From Candidatus Woesearchaeota archaeon (GTDB lineage: Archaea > Nanobdellota > Nanobdellia > Woesearchaeales > SM23-78): a stretch of DNA of 46,290 bases. The notes under the pieces were generated by a model, which worked only from the letters and a program-made list of their open reading frames with translations, was not told the DNA's origin and ran no database searches. The stretch is from the NCBI GenBank assembly GCA_019322375.1, contig JAHWIP010000042.1, positions 1 to 46,290 of the forward strand. Direction: 5' to 3'. Shown here in pieces: positions 7,719 to 14,567 of this stretch. A program made the position numbers and the translations under genes. Position 1 is the first letter of the stretch. Every line of letters starts with the position of its first letter.

Positions 7719-7901
7719 CTTGCCAGCCATATCCAGTAAATCAACATGGCCTAGGAACAAAGCTCTGCAGCAGTACCTTTCTAACCCTAGTTTGTCAAGA
7801 ACCTCTTTTCTGTCCTCGCCTTTTTTTACTCTTTCCTGGAAATCCTCCCAAAGATGAGCCACTGGTTTGTTGCATGAAAAACATCGAATCGGTATGATCA
7901 T
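7704..7901 (-). CDS. rpoN: DNA-directed RNA polymerase subunit N (Rpb10-like)
   Basis: 65 residues, the full family length. The N-terminal zinc motif is PIRCFSCNK with the second Cys pair in RYCCRA near residues 44-45, as in all archaeal RpoN/eukaryotic Rpb10. The subunit helps assemble the D-L-N-P platform of RNA polymerase. A very strong Shine-Dalgarno (AAGGAGGT) precedes the ATG at 7901. It is last in the ribosomal-protein operon, after uS9, its usual archaeal position, but the spacer upstream contains three consecutive hairpins that could give it separate control. Confidence 0.97.
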   Translation of the reverse strand: MIIPIRCFSCNKPVAHLWEDFQERVKKGEDRKEVLDKLGLERYCCRALFLGHVDLLDMAGKFKKF

Positions 7902-7921
7902 TTTTACTTACCTCCTTATCT

Positions 7922-7985
7922 ATAAGATTTCTGTCTTATGTTTATTTTAATAAACATGCTCAAAAATCTTACCTGTAAGATTTTT
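7922..7985. promoter_or_regulatory. Three consecutive hairpins in the uS9-rpoN spacer
   Basis: AAAAATCTTAC/GTAAGATTTTT (7962-7972 and 7975-7985) forms a near-perfect hairpin spanning the uS9 stop codon. ATGTTTATT/AATAAACAT (7938-7946 and 7949-7957) forms a second. ATAAGA/TCTTAT (7922-7927 and 7934-7939) forms a third that shares two bases with the second. They sit between uS9 and the rpoN Shine-Dalgarno on the minus strand and may be processing, attenuation or partial-termination signals. Confidence 0.5.
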
Positions 7986-8376
7986 GTCGGCGCCCTCTTG
8001 CCTGCCCATGTCTGCCAGGTTTGCTGACTTCTTTGCGCCTCACATCAGCAACCAGGAGCTGCCTGTCATAATCAAGGAACACTTTTTTCAGCCTGGGGCT
8101 GTACTCTGCAAGTGCTTTTGCAATTGCCAGTCTTGAAGCATCTGACTGGCTGGAAATGCCTCCGCCATGCACATTCACTTTTATATCAATCTGGTTGGCT
8201 ATTTCTCCTGCTAATAGCAAGGGCTCCCTGATTCTTAACCTGTATATCTTTGGTTCATAATTATCAAGCTCTGTATTATTAATTATGACTGCTCCTTTTC
8301 CAGGCTTAAGACTTGCTCTTGCAACTGCTCTTTTCCTCTTACCGCGGGCAGTGATAGTTTTTTGTTCCATCTTCAT
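7969..8376 (-). CDS. rps9: Small ribosomal subunit protein uS9
   Basis: 135 residues, normal for archaeal uS9. The N-terminus TARGKRKRAVARA, the central VNVHGGGISSQSDASRLAIAKAL and the C-terminal basic tail RKEVSKPGRHGQARGRRQKSYR are diagnostic; the last residues reach the ribosomal P-site tRNA. It follows uL13 by 21 bases in the operon. An in-frame ATG two codons later (8370) could also serve as start. The terminal codons and stop lie within a strong hairpin. Confidence 0.97.
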   Translation of the reverse strand: MKMEQKTITARGKRKRAVARASLKPGKGAVIINNTELDNYEPKIYRLRIREPLLLAGEIANQIDIKVNVHGGGISSQSDASRLAIAKALAEYSPRLKKVFLDYDRQLLVADVRRKEVSKPGRHGQARGRRQKSYR

Positions 8377-8397
8377 TCATTCTGTTATTCACTCTAT

Positions 8398-8826
8398 TTA
8401 ATCAGCTTTATGCCACCTAGCACCCAGGTACTCGCAAACTTTTCCAACACTAACTTTTTTCAGGGTTGGCAGTTTATCAGCATTAGCCTCAGGCAGAGTG
8501 TCTGCTGCTCTGCCTTTGAACTCCTCAGGCACGCCAATATAACACCTTATCTTCTTAAAAGCATTTTTTCCTCTTGATTTATCCATAGGAAACATGCCTC
8601 TAATGATTCTTTTCATAAACAGATGAGGCATTCTGGGAATAAAAGGCCCTTTCTTAGGAACGCCTCTGTCCCTTTTCTGCTTGTAATTTGCAAAAACTTC
8701 TTTTTCTCTGCCTGAAAAAACTGCTTTTTCACAATTAATAATATCTATTTTTTCACCTAGCAAAGCTTTTTTAGCAGCAAAGGTTCCAAGCCTTCCAACA
8801 ATCAGGTTTGTAGCATCTATAAGCAT
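8398..8826 (-). CDS. rpl13: Large ribosomal subunit protein uL13
   Basis: 142 residues, the normal archaeal length. Diagnostic parts are DATNLIVGRLGTFAAKKAL at the N-terminus, IINCEKAVFSGRE, and RIIRGMFPMDKSRGKNAFKKIRCYIGVP in the middle. It binds 23S rRNA in the large subunit. GGGATGA a few bases before ATG 8826 serves as a ribosome binding site. It lies between eL18 and uS9 in the canonical order. Confidence 0.97.
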   Translation of the reverse strand: MLIDATNLIVGRLGTFAAKKALLGEKIDIINCEKAVFSGREKEVFANYKQKRDRGVPKKGPFIPRMPHLFMKRIIRGMFPMDKSRGKNAFKKIRCYIGVPEEFKGRAADTLPEANADKLPTLKKVSVGKVCEYLGARWHKAD

Positions 8827-8846
8827 TTTATCATCCCATCAACATT

Positions 8847-9203
8847 TTAACCCATTAATCTTATCTTCTTTCCATGCGGATTCTTCTCTAATAACTCTCT
8901 TATACTGATAGCATTTCCTTTCTCCTTAATCTTTTTAAAAGCTTCATCTGAAAAATTATAAGCAGCAACAGTGACTTTCTTGTTAAGGTCTCCTGTGCCC
9001 AGTACTTTCCCAGGAACAACAACAATCTCATTATCCCTAGCATACTTCTCAATCTTGTAAATATTAACAACCCTTTTTCTTCGCGTAGGTTTCTCTAAGT
9101 CAGAAGCAACCCTTTTCCAGACAGCAGCCTTGTTCTCAATAGCTGTCTTTTTCAAGAGCTGCAATAATTCCAGGAGTTGCTTGTTCTTTTGTATTTTTTT
9201 CAT
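8847..9203 (-). CDS. rpl18e: Large ribosomal subunit protein eL18 (L18e)
   Basis: 118 residues from ATG 9203 (MKKIQKNKQL). Diagnostic parts are WKRVASDLEKPTRRKRVVN, VVPGKVLGTGDLNKKVTVAAYNFS and the basic end EKNPHGKKIRLMG. A longer frame opening at 9269 would run through the tRNA-Leu gene and is rejected. The start lies 18 bases after the tRNA 3' end, so the message is probably generated by tRNA excision from a common transcript. The order tRNA-Leu, eL18, uL13, uS9 is also known from halophilic archaea. Confidence 0.96.
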   Translation of the reverse strand: MKKIQKNKQLLELLQLLKKTAIENKAAVWKRVASDLEKPTRRKRVVNIYKIEKYARDNEIVVVPGKVLGTGDLNKKVTVAAYNFSDEAFKKIKEKGNAISIRELLEKNPHGKKIRLMG

Positions 9204-9221
9204 TTTCTTTGATTGGTCAAA

Positions 9222-9335
9222 TGCGGGGGACGGGGTTTGAACCCGCGCAAGCACTAAGCTACTAGGCATCTGAAACCAGGCAAAAAGCCTTTAGTTGCCT
9301 CAACCTAGCCCATTTGACCACTCTGGCACCCCCGC
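9222..9335 (-). tRNA. tRNA-Leu(GAG) with a 30-base intron
   Basis: Acceptor stem GCGGGGG/CCCCCGC with discriminator A, D stem CCA/UGG, anticodon stem CUAGG/CCUAG, a long variable arm with AGC/GCU stem, and T arm GCGGG-UUCAAAC-CCCGU. The loop before the intron is UUGAGG, giving anticodon GAG, so it reads CUC/CUU leucine codons. Removing 30 bases at position 37/38 leaves an 84-nt class II tRNA. CCA is not encoded. It lies between rpoD and rpl18e on the operon strand. Confidence 0.93.
9268..9297 (-). other. tRNA intron at canonical position 37/38 (bulge-helix-bulge)
   Basis: The junctions fold as a textbook bulge-helix-bulge: a central 4-bp helix UUGA/UCAG flanked by 3-base bulges GGC and AUG, with an inner AGGC-UUUUU-GCCU hairpin. 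Archaeal tRNA splicing endonuclease would cut after GG and before G of the two bulges. Confidence 0.85.
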
Positions 9336-9349
9336 ATATACAGGGGTAA

Positions 9350-10150
9350 TCATTTAACCTTTGCAAGCAAATCAGCAAATTCATCTAATTGCTTGTTATA
9401 AGCATCAATTGCAACCATAACAATTTCTTTTGGTTCAAGCTGACCCCAGGACTCAACTGTCATCATATAAGCATTTTTTGGCTCTACTCTTATCTTTTTA
9501 TCACTAAGCTCAACACAAGCATCGCAGAGTATGCATTCCTGAACTCTGTCTTTCACAATTTCAAGTTTGTCATTCTTAACAATAAATATATTTACTGGGC
9601 ACTGCTCAACAATCTCTTCTTTGTTATCAGGTTGCTTATCAATATGAATATTAACTAACTCTCTGTAAAAAGACAGGCAAGGGCTCCATTTGGTATGTGT
9701 CTTCCCAATTCCCATCCCAGCTGTTGCTTCAAACACCAGTTCCTGCCCTTCCAGGAGTTTTACAATCGGCATTTTTGGATAAACAGGTTTTACCTTGGGG
9801 TCTTTGGTCTTAATATCGCTTGCATACGCAATGCCAGGGCCTTTTACTTTCAGAGTCATTTTTAACTGACACCTGGCACAACCTTTGCCCTTGCATTTGC
9901 ACTCTGAAGGAAGATTATAAGATTTCAGGTCTGTCTTGAAAGGAATTAGGCCAAGCCTGTGAGCAACTATCTCATCATATAACCCAGAATCGTTCTTTCT
10001 GAACTCAACATCCTCTATTGCCAGTACAGGAACCTCATTCATAAAAAGTCTTCTCAGAGTGTTAGCATAACTAACATCAACACCACTAAACTCAAAATGT
10101 AGCTTATTTTTTTCCTCGCCTTTTTTACCAGATAGTTTGACTTTCATCAT
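9350..10150 (-). CDS. rpoD: DNA-directed RNA polymerase subunit D (Rpb3-like), Fe-S type
   Basis: 266 residues from ATG 10150, chosen because GAGGGG lies six bases upstream; frames opening further upstream overlap uS11. The dimerisation domain contains VSYANTLRRLFMNEVPVLAIEDVE and HRLGLIPF, as in the alpha/Rpb3 family. A Cys-rich insertion (CKCKGKGCARC, about residues 92-102) and a ferredoxin-like segment (QCPVNIF then CILCDAC, about 190-220) are seen. The latter has the four Cys expected of archaeal RpoD versions that hold an Fe-S cluster. It pairs with RpoL to nucleate RNA polymerase assembly. It follows uS11 by 10 bases. Confidence 0.96.
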   Translation of the reverse strand: MMKVKLSGKKGEEKNKLHFEFSGVDVSYANTLRRLFMNEVPVLAIEDVEFRKNDSGLYDEIVAHRLGLIPFKTDLKSYNLPSECKCKGKGCARCQLKMTLKVKGPGIAYASDIKTKDPKVKPVYPKMPIVKLLEGQELVFEATAGMGIGKTHTKWSPCLSFYRELVNIHIDKQPDNKEEIVEQCPVNIFIVKNDKLEIVKDRVQECILCDACVELSDKKIRVEPKNAYMMTVESWGQLEPKEIVMVAIDAYNKQLDEFADLLAKVK

Positions 10151-10160
10151 GCTTATCCCC

Positions 10161-10562
10161 TCACACCCTTCGTCCTCTTCTTCCTCCTTTCTTCCTGCAC
10201 CCGCCGTGCGGAATAGGAGTAACATCCTCAATAAAACCAATTTTTAAACCAATCCTAGACAAAGCCCTGATAGCTGCCTGCGCCCCTGGCCCAGGAGTCA
10301 TAGGACCATTATGCCCTCCAGGAGCCCTTATCTTGATATGAACACCAGTAATGCCTTTGTCCCTGGCAGTCTCTGCAGCTCTCTTAGCAGCCATCATAGC
10401 AGCTGTTGGGCTGCTCTCTAATCTATGAGACTTAACAACCTGGCCTCCTGAACTCATTGCCAGGGTTTCTGTGTTAGTAATGTCTGTTATATGGATAATA
10501 GTGTTATTATAAGACGAATAAATATGCGCAATTCCCCACCTGAATTTTTCCTTAGGCCTCAT
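10161..10562 (-). CDS. rps11: Small ribosomal subunit protein uS11
   Basis: 133 residues, normal length. GIAHIYSSYNNTIIHITDITNTETLAMSSGG, then APGGHNGPMTPGPGAQAAIRAL and the C-terminal IPHGGCRKKGGRRGRRV are diagnostic of archaeal uS11, which lines the 30S platform. The ATG lies inside the last codons of uS4 (11-base overlap), so the two are coupled. Confidence 0.97.
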   Translation of the reverse strand: MRPKEKFRWGIAHIYSSYNNTIIHITDITNTETLAMSSGGQVVKSHRLESSPTAAMMAAKRAAETARDKGITGVHIKIRAPGGHNGPMTPGPGAQAAIRALSRIGLKIGFIEDVTPIPHGGCRKKGGRRGRRV

Positions 10563-11397
10563 TTTTGTTTCCTGCGATTTTTTCCTCTTTTACTTCTTTC
10601 CTATCTTCTTCTCTCTTTTCATCTTTTACTCTTGCTTTTACTTCTTTCTTCTTATCTTCTTTTTTGGGTGATTTCATCTCTGATGATATGCTCAAAGGTT
10701 CATCTTTGGCACTTAAAGACTCTGTCTTTGATGTCTCAGAATCTTTTTTTGATTCTGGTGCTTCCTTCTTCTCCACCACACCTTTCTCTTCTATCTCTAC
10801 TATCTCCTCAGGTGCAAAAGTCGGAGGTGCTGCCTCTTCTTTTTTCTCTTTTTTCTTCTTCTCAATTTTATCCTTAGCAACCTCTTTAATCATTCTTTCT
10901 GGGTGGTCTTCTTTGCTAAGAGCAGAAGTAGGAACAAATTCTACCAGCGCTTCTTCTTTTAAACTAACAACATAACTCGGAAAAGTGACTTTCTTCCTAT
11001 CAACAAATACATGACCATGAGTAATGAACTGCCTTGCCTGGTTCATGCTCCTTGCCAGCCCTTTCCTCACAAGAAATGTCTGAAGCCTTCTTTCAAGCAC
11101 ATCCCTAACATTAAGACCCAGCACAGTATCAAGGGCTGCTTTCTCAGACATCAACCCTAAGGACACAAGGCGGTTAACCAGCTGCTTCTCCTCAAGCTTT
11201 GACTGCTCATCAATCCTGCTGGCCAAAGCCTTAACCTGGTCTTTGAATTTTTTAAGCAAGGTCTCCATACGCCAAACTTCCTTCTTATTCTTTAACCCAA
11301 ACTCTTTTATTAGGGCTTTCTCCTCCTCAATCCTGTCTTTCTGCCATGGATGAGTAGGAGCTTCATACTTTCTCCTTATTTTTCTGGGATCACCCAT
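10552..11397 (-). CDS. rps4: Small ribosomal subunit protein uS4 with a long charged C-terminal tail
   Basis: 281 residues, against roughly 170-200 in most archaea. Residues 1-170 are typical: MGDPRKIRRKYEAPTHPW at the start and the S4 RNA-binding domain LERRLQTFLVRKGLARS...QFITHGHVFVD near 97-155. From about residue 172 there is a 110-residue low-complexity tail of Lys, Glu, Ser and Pro with no fold expected. The tail contains a 49-bp repeat copy (10689..10737) also found in the DsbA-like gene. uS4 starts 30S assembly. The stop overlaps uS11. The tail may be disordered RNA-binding or partner-binding material. Confidence 0.95.
   Translation of the reverse strand: MGDPRKIRRKYEAPTHPWQKDRIEEEKALIKEFGLKNKKEVWRMETLLKKFKDQVKALASRIDEQSKLEEKQLVNRLVSLGLMSEKAALDTVLGLNVRDVLERRLQTFLVRKGLARSMNQARQFITHGHVFVDRKKVTFPSYVVSLKEEALVEFVPTSALSKEDHPERMIKEVAKDKIEKKKKEKKEEAAPPTFAPEEIVEIEEKGVVEKKEAPESKKDSETSKTESLSAKDEPLSISSEMKSPKKEDKKKEVKARVKDEKREEDRKEVKEEKIAGNKNEA
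10689..10737 (-). repeat. 49-bp in-frame palindromic repeat, copy B
   Basis: Read on the minus strand it matches 13491..13539 at 41 of 49 positions without gaps and encodes ETSKTESLSAKDEPLS in the uS4 tail. The core is a near-palindrome, CAAAGAT-GA-ACCTTTG. The reading frame is the same as in copy A. Confidence 0.75.
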
Positions 11398-11413
11398 TGT
11401 ACATACACTCCAT

Positions 11414-11914
11414 TTAAACTCTTCCTGACCTCACCTTTTTCCTCTGCACACCCAGCGAACCTTTGCCTTTGTTCCTCCTGAAATTAGAACGGGTTTTCTG
11501 TCCTCTAACAGGCAGGCCCCATTGGTGCCTAAGTCCCTTATAAGACTTGGTCTTTTTCATACGCTTGATATCCATTTCATGAGAAAAATCAAGTTCACCG
11601 CCGAGTAAGTGCTTGTCCTTGCCACTATCATAATCTTTTTTTCTGTTAAGCATCCAAACAGGAATGCCTGCTTGCAAAGGCTTTGAAATAACACTCTCCA
11701 AAGCCTTAACCTCATCATCAGACAAATAACCTGCTTTCTTAGTAACAGGAACCCTGGCTTTCCTGCAAACCGCATTAGCAAACATAACATTAACTCCTTT
11801 AATCCCTGTAAGAGCATAAAGAACATGTTTCTGGCCTTTAATATCTGTATTTGCAATTCTAACCAGGTGCTTGAACTCCTTGTCTTCTGCAGGATTTTTT
11901 GTTTTTTCTTCCAT
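11414..11914 (-). CDS. rps13: Small ribosomal subunit protein uS13
   Basis: 166 residues. LVRIANTDIKGQKHVLYALTGIKGVNVMFANAVC at the N-terminus and SYKGLRHQWGLPVRGQKTRSNFRR near the end are diagnostic of archaeal uS13, which contacts 5S-rRNA-bound L proteins across the subunit bridge. The first ten residues are an acidic/polar extension. It is the first gene of the operon; a TATA box TTTATAAA lies at about 12010-12017, implying a leader of roughly 70 bases. Confidence 0.97.
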   Translation of the reverse strand: MEEKTKNPAEDKEFKHLVRIANTDIKGQKHVLYALTGIKGVNVMFANAVCRKARVPVTKKAGYLSDDEVKALESVISKPLQAGIPVWMLNRKKDYDSGKDKHLLGGELDFSHEMDIKRMKKTKSYKGLRHQWGLPVRGQKTRSNFRRNKGKGSLGVQRKKVRSGRV

Positions 11915-12008
11915 CTTAAATCAATAACACCGAGAGAAACAGCATTCATATCAAATCAACCCTGTTAGGCGCTATTCACTCGGGCTTTAGACTGAAAAAC
12001 AAGGGGGA

Positions 12009-12018
12009 GTTTATAAAT
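12009..12018 (-). promoter_or_regulatory. TATA box of the ribosomal-protein operon
   Basis: TTTATAAAC on the minus strand, about 95-100 bases before the uS13 start. It is the only clear TATA element in the spacer on this strand, and the spacing implies a leader of about 70 bases that could host autoregulation. Confidence 0.45.
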
Positions 12019-12034
12019 GTTTGCATGTAAACTA

Positions 12035-12202
12035 GGGTGCATTGAAAATCTCGCTTTGCTCGGGTTAGCACCGGCTCCGGCTTGATTCTTTTATCCGAGG
12101 GCTACACCTCCCCGAAGGGGCCGACCCCCTGTTCCGCTTTGATTGTTTATCCGTATGTGCCTCCGCAAATAATGGTGCTAACCTACATTTTCAACGCATC
12201 CC
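12035..12202. repeat. 168-bp GC-richer element with terminal and subterminal inverted repeats
   Basis: The ends read TGCATTGAAAAT (from 12038) and, inverted, TGCGTTGAAAAT (12189-12200 region). Inside them GGTTAGCACC (12063-12072) pairs perfectly with GGTGCTAACC (12174-12183). The interior holds two imperfect direct copies of a GCTTTGATT..TTATCCG..CCTCC unit (12079-12111, 12135-12164) and a CCCC-GAA-GGGG hairpin (about 12109-12120). It is richer in G and C than its surroundings and has no ORF. A related left end occurs at 23879. It could be a non-autonomous mobile element or a structured RNA; RNase P RNA and SRP RNA hallmarks were not found. Confidence 0.55.
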
Positions 12203-12250
12203 ACGTACCTAATAAAAATATTTATTAATAACTCTGCAATCCAAAAGAGT

Positions 12251-13021
12251 ATGCAAAAAAAACAATCTGAGTGGAAATGGCAGTGGACCAAGGTATATGA
12301 TGATAGCAAATGGCTTTTTACAGAATGGATTTATCCTAATAAGCTTAAGGATTTTAAAGGAAAAACTGTTCTGGACTGCGGGTGCGGGTGCGGGCAACAC
12401 CTTAATTTTGTTGCTCCTTACTGCAAGCAAGTAACAGGAATTGACTTAAACACCCCTCGCATTGCAAAAAAGAACACCAGACAGCATAAGAATGTAAAGG
12501 TAGTAGAAGGGGATATTGCCAAGATAAGGTTAAAAAAGAAGTTTGACATAGTATACTCAATCGGCGTTCTGCACCACACAGATAACCCGAGTAAATCCTT
12601 TAATAATATTAAGAAGATGGTTAAGAAAAAAGGAAAACTGATTGTCTGGGTTTATTCTTATGAAGGAAATTTTCTGAACAGAACAGCGGTGGAATTCCTG
12701 AAAAAGCATATCCTTCTAAGGTTAAATAAAAACTTTCTTTGGGTAATATCAAACATAACAGCTGCTTTAATGTATATCCCTATTTACACTATTTACCTGC
12801 TTCCCCTGCGCTTTCTTCCTTTTTACCAGTATTTTCAGAACTGGAGAAAACTTGGATTTAAAAGAAACAACCAGAATGTCTTTGACAAGCTTAATGCGCC
12901 TCAGACCTTTTTTATTAAGAAAAGCACAGTAAAAAAATGGTTTAACCCAAAGGAATTTGCCAAAGTACACATCTCTCATTACAAAGGAGTTAGCTGGAGA
13001 GGTTCTGGAGTTCTAAAATAG
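12251..13021 (+). CDS. Class I SAM-dependent methyltransferase
   Basis: 256 residues. Motif I is VLDCGCGCGQHL near residues 40-51, the acidic end of strand 2 is VTGIDLN, and IVYSIGVLHHTDNP near 98-111 is the UbiE/COQ5-like motif II-post region. The C-terminal part has a hydrophobic stretch (about residues 160-190), so it may associate with the membrane. A TATA-like TATTTATTAA 23-32 bases before the ATG indicates a leaderless message. The distal zinc-ribbon methyltransferase at 29972 shares the same HHT motif and hydrophobic C-terminal half, so both may modify surface glycans or lipids. The substrate is unknown. Confidence 0.8.
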   Translation: MQKKQSEWKWQWTKVYDDSKWLFTEWIYPNKLKDFKGKTVLDCGCGCGQHLNFVAPYCKQVTGIDLNTPRIAKKNTRQHKNVKVVEGDIAKIRLKKKFDIVYSIGVLHHTDNPSKSFNNIKKMVKKKGKLIVWVYSYEGNFLNRTAVEFLKKHILLRLNKNFLWVISNITAALMYIPIYTIYLLPLRFLPFYQYFQNWRKLGFKRNNQNVFDKLNAPQTFFIKKSTVKKWFNPKEFAKVHISHYKGVSWRGSGVLK

Positions 13022-13098
13022 TTTTTATGCCAAGAAACAAGCTAAAAACAGGCTAAAGAGTAATATTTAAATAGATTAATGTATAAGAAAAATAGGTT

Positions 13099-13389
13099 AT
13101 GGAAAAAAGCCTTATAGATGAAGTCAAGTTTCGCACGCACCACAAGAAACAAGTGCACCACAGGAGTCAGAAAGACATCTTCTTTATCTGGATGATTATA
13201 GTTTTTATCTCAGTTATCTCTGCTCATTTTGTGCTTAACTTCACAGGCAGCACCCCAACAGGTTTTGTAACAGCAACACAGAATACCATGGGCAATGTAA
13301 CTCTTTTACTAGGGGCTTTGCTTGTTGTGTTTGTGATTGTGCTGATAACAGGAGTGATATATGTTGGGATTACAAGGAAAGACCTTTGA
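13099..13389 (+). CDS. Small two-helix membrane protein, unknown
   Basis: 96 residues. The N-terminal 27 residues are polar and His-rich (THHKKQVHH), then a first helix (about 28-46), an outward loop FTGSTPTGFVTATQ, a second helix (about 66-88) and a short basic end. No family was recognised. A TATA-like TATTTAAATA at 13062-13071 is 28-37 bases upstream of the ATG. It precedes the DsbA-like membrane protein on the same strand by 53 bases with its own promoter-like sequence between. Confidence 0.6.
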   Translation: MEKSLIDEVKFRTHHKKQVHHRSQKDIFFIWMIIVFISVISAHFVLNFTGSTPTGFVTATQNTMGNVTLLLGALLVVFVIVLITGVIYVGITRKDL

Positions 13390-13442
13390 TACTTAAATCT
13401 TAAAAACCTTTTTAAACCATCTATTTATCCTTTTTTAATCCT

Positions 13443-14183
13443 ATGAAAACTGCTAAAAAAGAGAGTGTTAGTAAGGAAGAAGGGAAAAAAGAAACATCAA
13501 AAGCAAAGCTTTTGAGTGCCAAAGGTGAACCTTTGAGCAAACCCAAGTCTGAGGGTAAAGAGAACCTCGTGGCTATAGGTGTGTTTGTGTTGCTCATTCT
13601 TATTGGCATTGGCATCTTTACCAAGGGCTTTGACTTGTTTGAAAAAGGAACCAATGACGCTAATGCCAGGATTAGAGTTCCTCTTGGCAATGACCCTTAT
13701 ACAGGCAACCCTAATGGCAGTATCCTAATCATTGCTTTTTCTGAGTATGAATGCCCTTTTTGCAAAGAAGCAGAGAAGACCATGAAAAAGATAAGAGAAA
13801 TGTATTCAGATGAAGTTGTGTATCTGTTCAAGGATTTTCCTTTAACCAGAATTCATGCTAATGCTTATAATGCTGCCCTGGCAGCTGAGTGTGCAAAAGA
13901 GCAGGACATGTACTGGGAGTACCATGATTTTCTATATGAGCATAATGACCAGCTGGAGAAGCAGTATCTAAAGGAGTATGCAAATTTGCTGGGTTTGGAT
14001 ACAGGAAAGTTTGATGAGTGTCTTGATACTGAGAAATACAAGCATGAGGTTGATAAAGATATTGAAACAGGAAGAATGGCTGGAGTGACAGGAACACCTG
14101 TTTTTTTTATTAATGGAATAAAGATTATCGGGGCCAAGCCAGAGCAGGAATTTGTAAAGATTATAAGCCAAGAGCTAAAATAA
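13443..14183 (+). CDS. Membrane-anchored DsbA-like thiol:disulfide oxidoreductase
   Basis: 246 residues. A charged cytoplasmic tail (1-42), one membrane helix (about 43-60), then an external thioredoxin-fold domain with ECPFC (Cys104, Cys107), an inserted helical domain, and the cis-Pro loop VTGTPVFFING near 215-225. This is the DsbA/BdbD type that oxidises or isomerises disulfides in exported proteins. The tail contains an in-frame 49-bp repeat shared with uS4 (ETSKAKLLSAKGEPLS). Gene ends are clean with a TATA-like element upstream. Exported substrates might include AglB-glycosylated surface proteins. Confidence 0.88.
   Translation: MKTAKKESVSKEEGKKETSKAKLLSAKGEPLSKPKSEGKENLVAIGVFVLLILIGIGIFTKGFDLFEKGTNDANARIRVPLGNDPYTGNPNGSILIIAFSEYECPFCKEAEKTMKKIREMYSDEVVYLFKDFPLTRIHANAYNAALAAECAKEQDMYWEYHDFLYEHNDQLEKQYLKEYANLLGLDTGKFDECLDTEKYKHEVDKDIETGRMAGVTGTPVFFINGIKIIGAKPEQEFVKIISQELK
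13491..13539 (+). repeat. 49-bp in-frame palindromic repeat, copy A
   Basis: Matches 10689..10737 (opposite strand) at 41 of 49 positions with no gaps. Its core CAAAGGT-GA-ACCTTTG (13520-13535) is a perfect palindrome. It encodes ETSKAKLLSAKGEPLS in the cytoplasmic tail of the DsbA-like protein. Confidence 0.75.
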
Positions 14184-14198
14184 GAAAAATAAAAGTAA

Positions 14199-14567
14199 TT
14201 AAGCAGAAAAATAAGTAATCAAAAATATTCCCAGAATTATCAGGAATATGCTAATCCACTTGTATTTATTCATTTTTTCTTTAAGGAATTTTATTGATAC
14301 CAGGGCCACCCAGACGTATGTAAGAGAAGTGAAAGGATAGAGGATTGACAAGCGCTCCATGCCAAGGGCATAAAGATAGAGCAAAGAGACAATTATAAAA
14401 AGAATAACCCCAAAAACCAAATCTTTATTATTTAATTGTCTGATAATATTGAAATTAAAATGCTTAGCGCCTTTTTTTAAATACAAAGAAGCAAATGCAG
14501 CAATAATCGTTCCTATAAATACCAAAAATATTGCTAATGCATTAAGCACTTTTAGCACCCCACCCAA
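14199..14567 (-). CDS. Small DMT/EamA-type membrane protein, subunit 2 of a pair
   Basis: 122 residues with four hydrophobic helices, the size of small-multidrug-resistance and ArnE/ArnF half-transporters. Its start overlaps the end of the sister gene (14542..14907) by 26 bases, so the two are co-translated. The last helices carry the conserved PFTSLTYVWVALVSIKFLKEKMNKYKWISIFLIILGIFLI pattern of the family in short form. ArnE/ArnF dimers flip polyprenyl-phosphate-linked sugars (family knowledge). Placement beside a GT-C-like protein and a dolichol-phosphate-type GT2 makes that role plausible here. Confidence 0.7.
   Translation of the reverse strand: MGGVLKVLNALAIFLVFIGTIIAAFASLYLKKGAKHFNFNIIRQLNNKDLVFGVILFIIVSLLYLYALGMERLSILYPFTSLTYVWVALVSIKFLKEKMNKYKWISIFLIILGIFLITYFSA

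Noticed and set aside
9204..9269. N-terminal extension of eL18 opening at 9269
   Set aside because: It would translate through the 3' half of the tRNA-Leu gene; eL18 homologs begin at the ATG at 9203.
10151..10240. Upstream extension of RpoD opening at 10240
   Set aside because: It overlaps the conserved basic end of uS11 in another frame; a Shine-Dalgarno and the known RpoD N-terminus place the start at 10150.
10491..10975. Long plus-strand frames opposite uS4 and uS11
   Set aside because: They are antisense shadows of the uS4 Lys/Glu-rich tail, giving Ser/Leu/Phe runs without family features.
12035..12202. RNase P RNA or SRP RNA in the GC-rich spacer
   Set aside because: The conserved RNase P blocks and the SRP helix 8 loop could not be found on either strand; kept only as an unclassified element.
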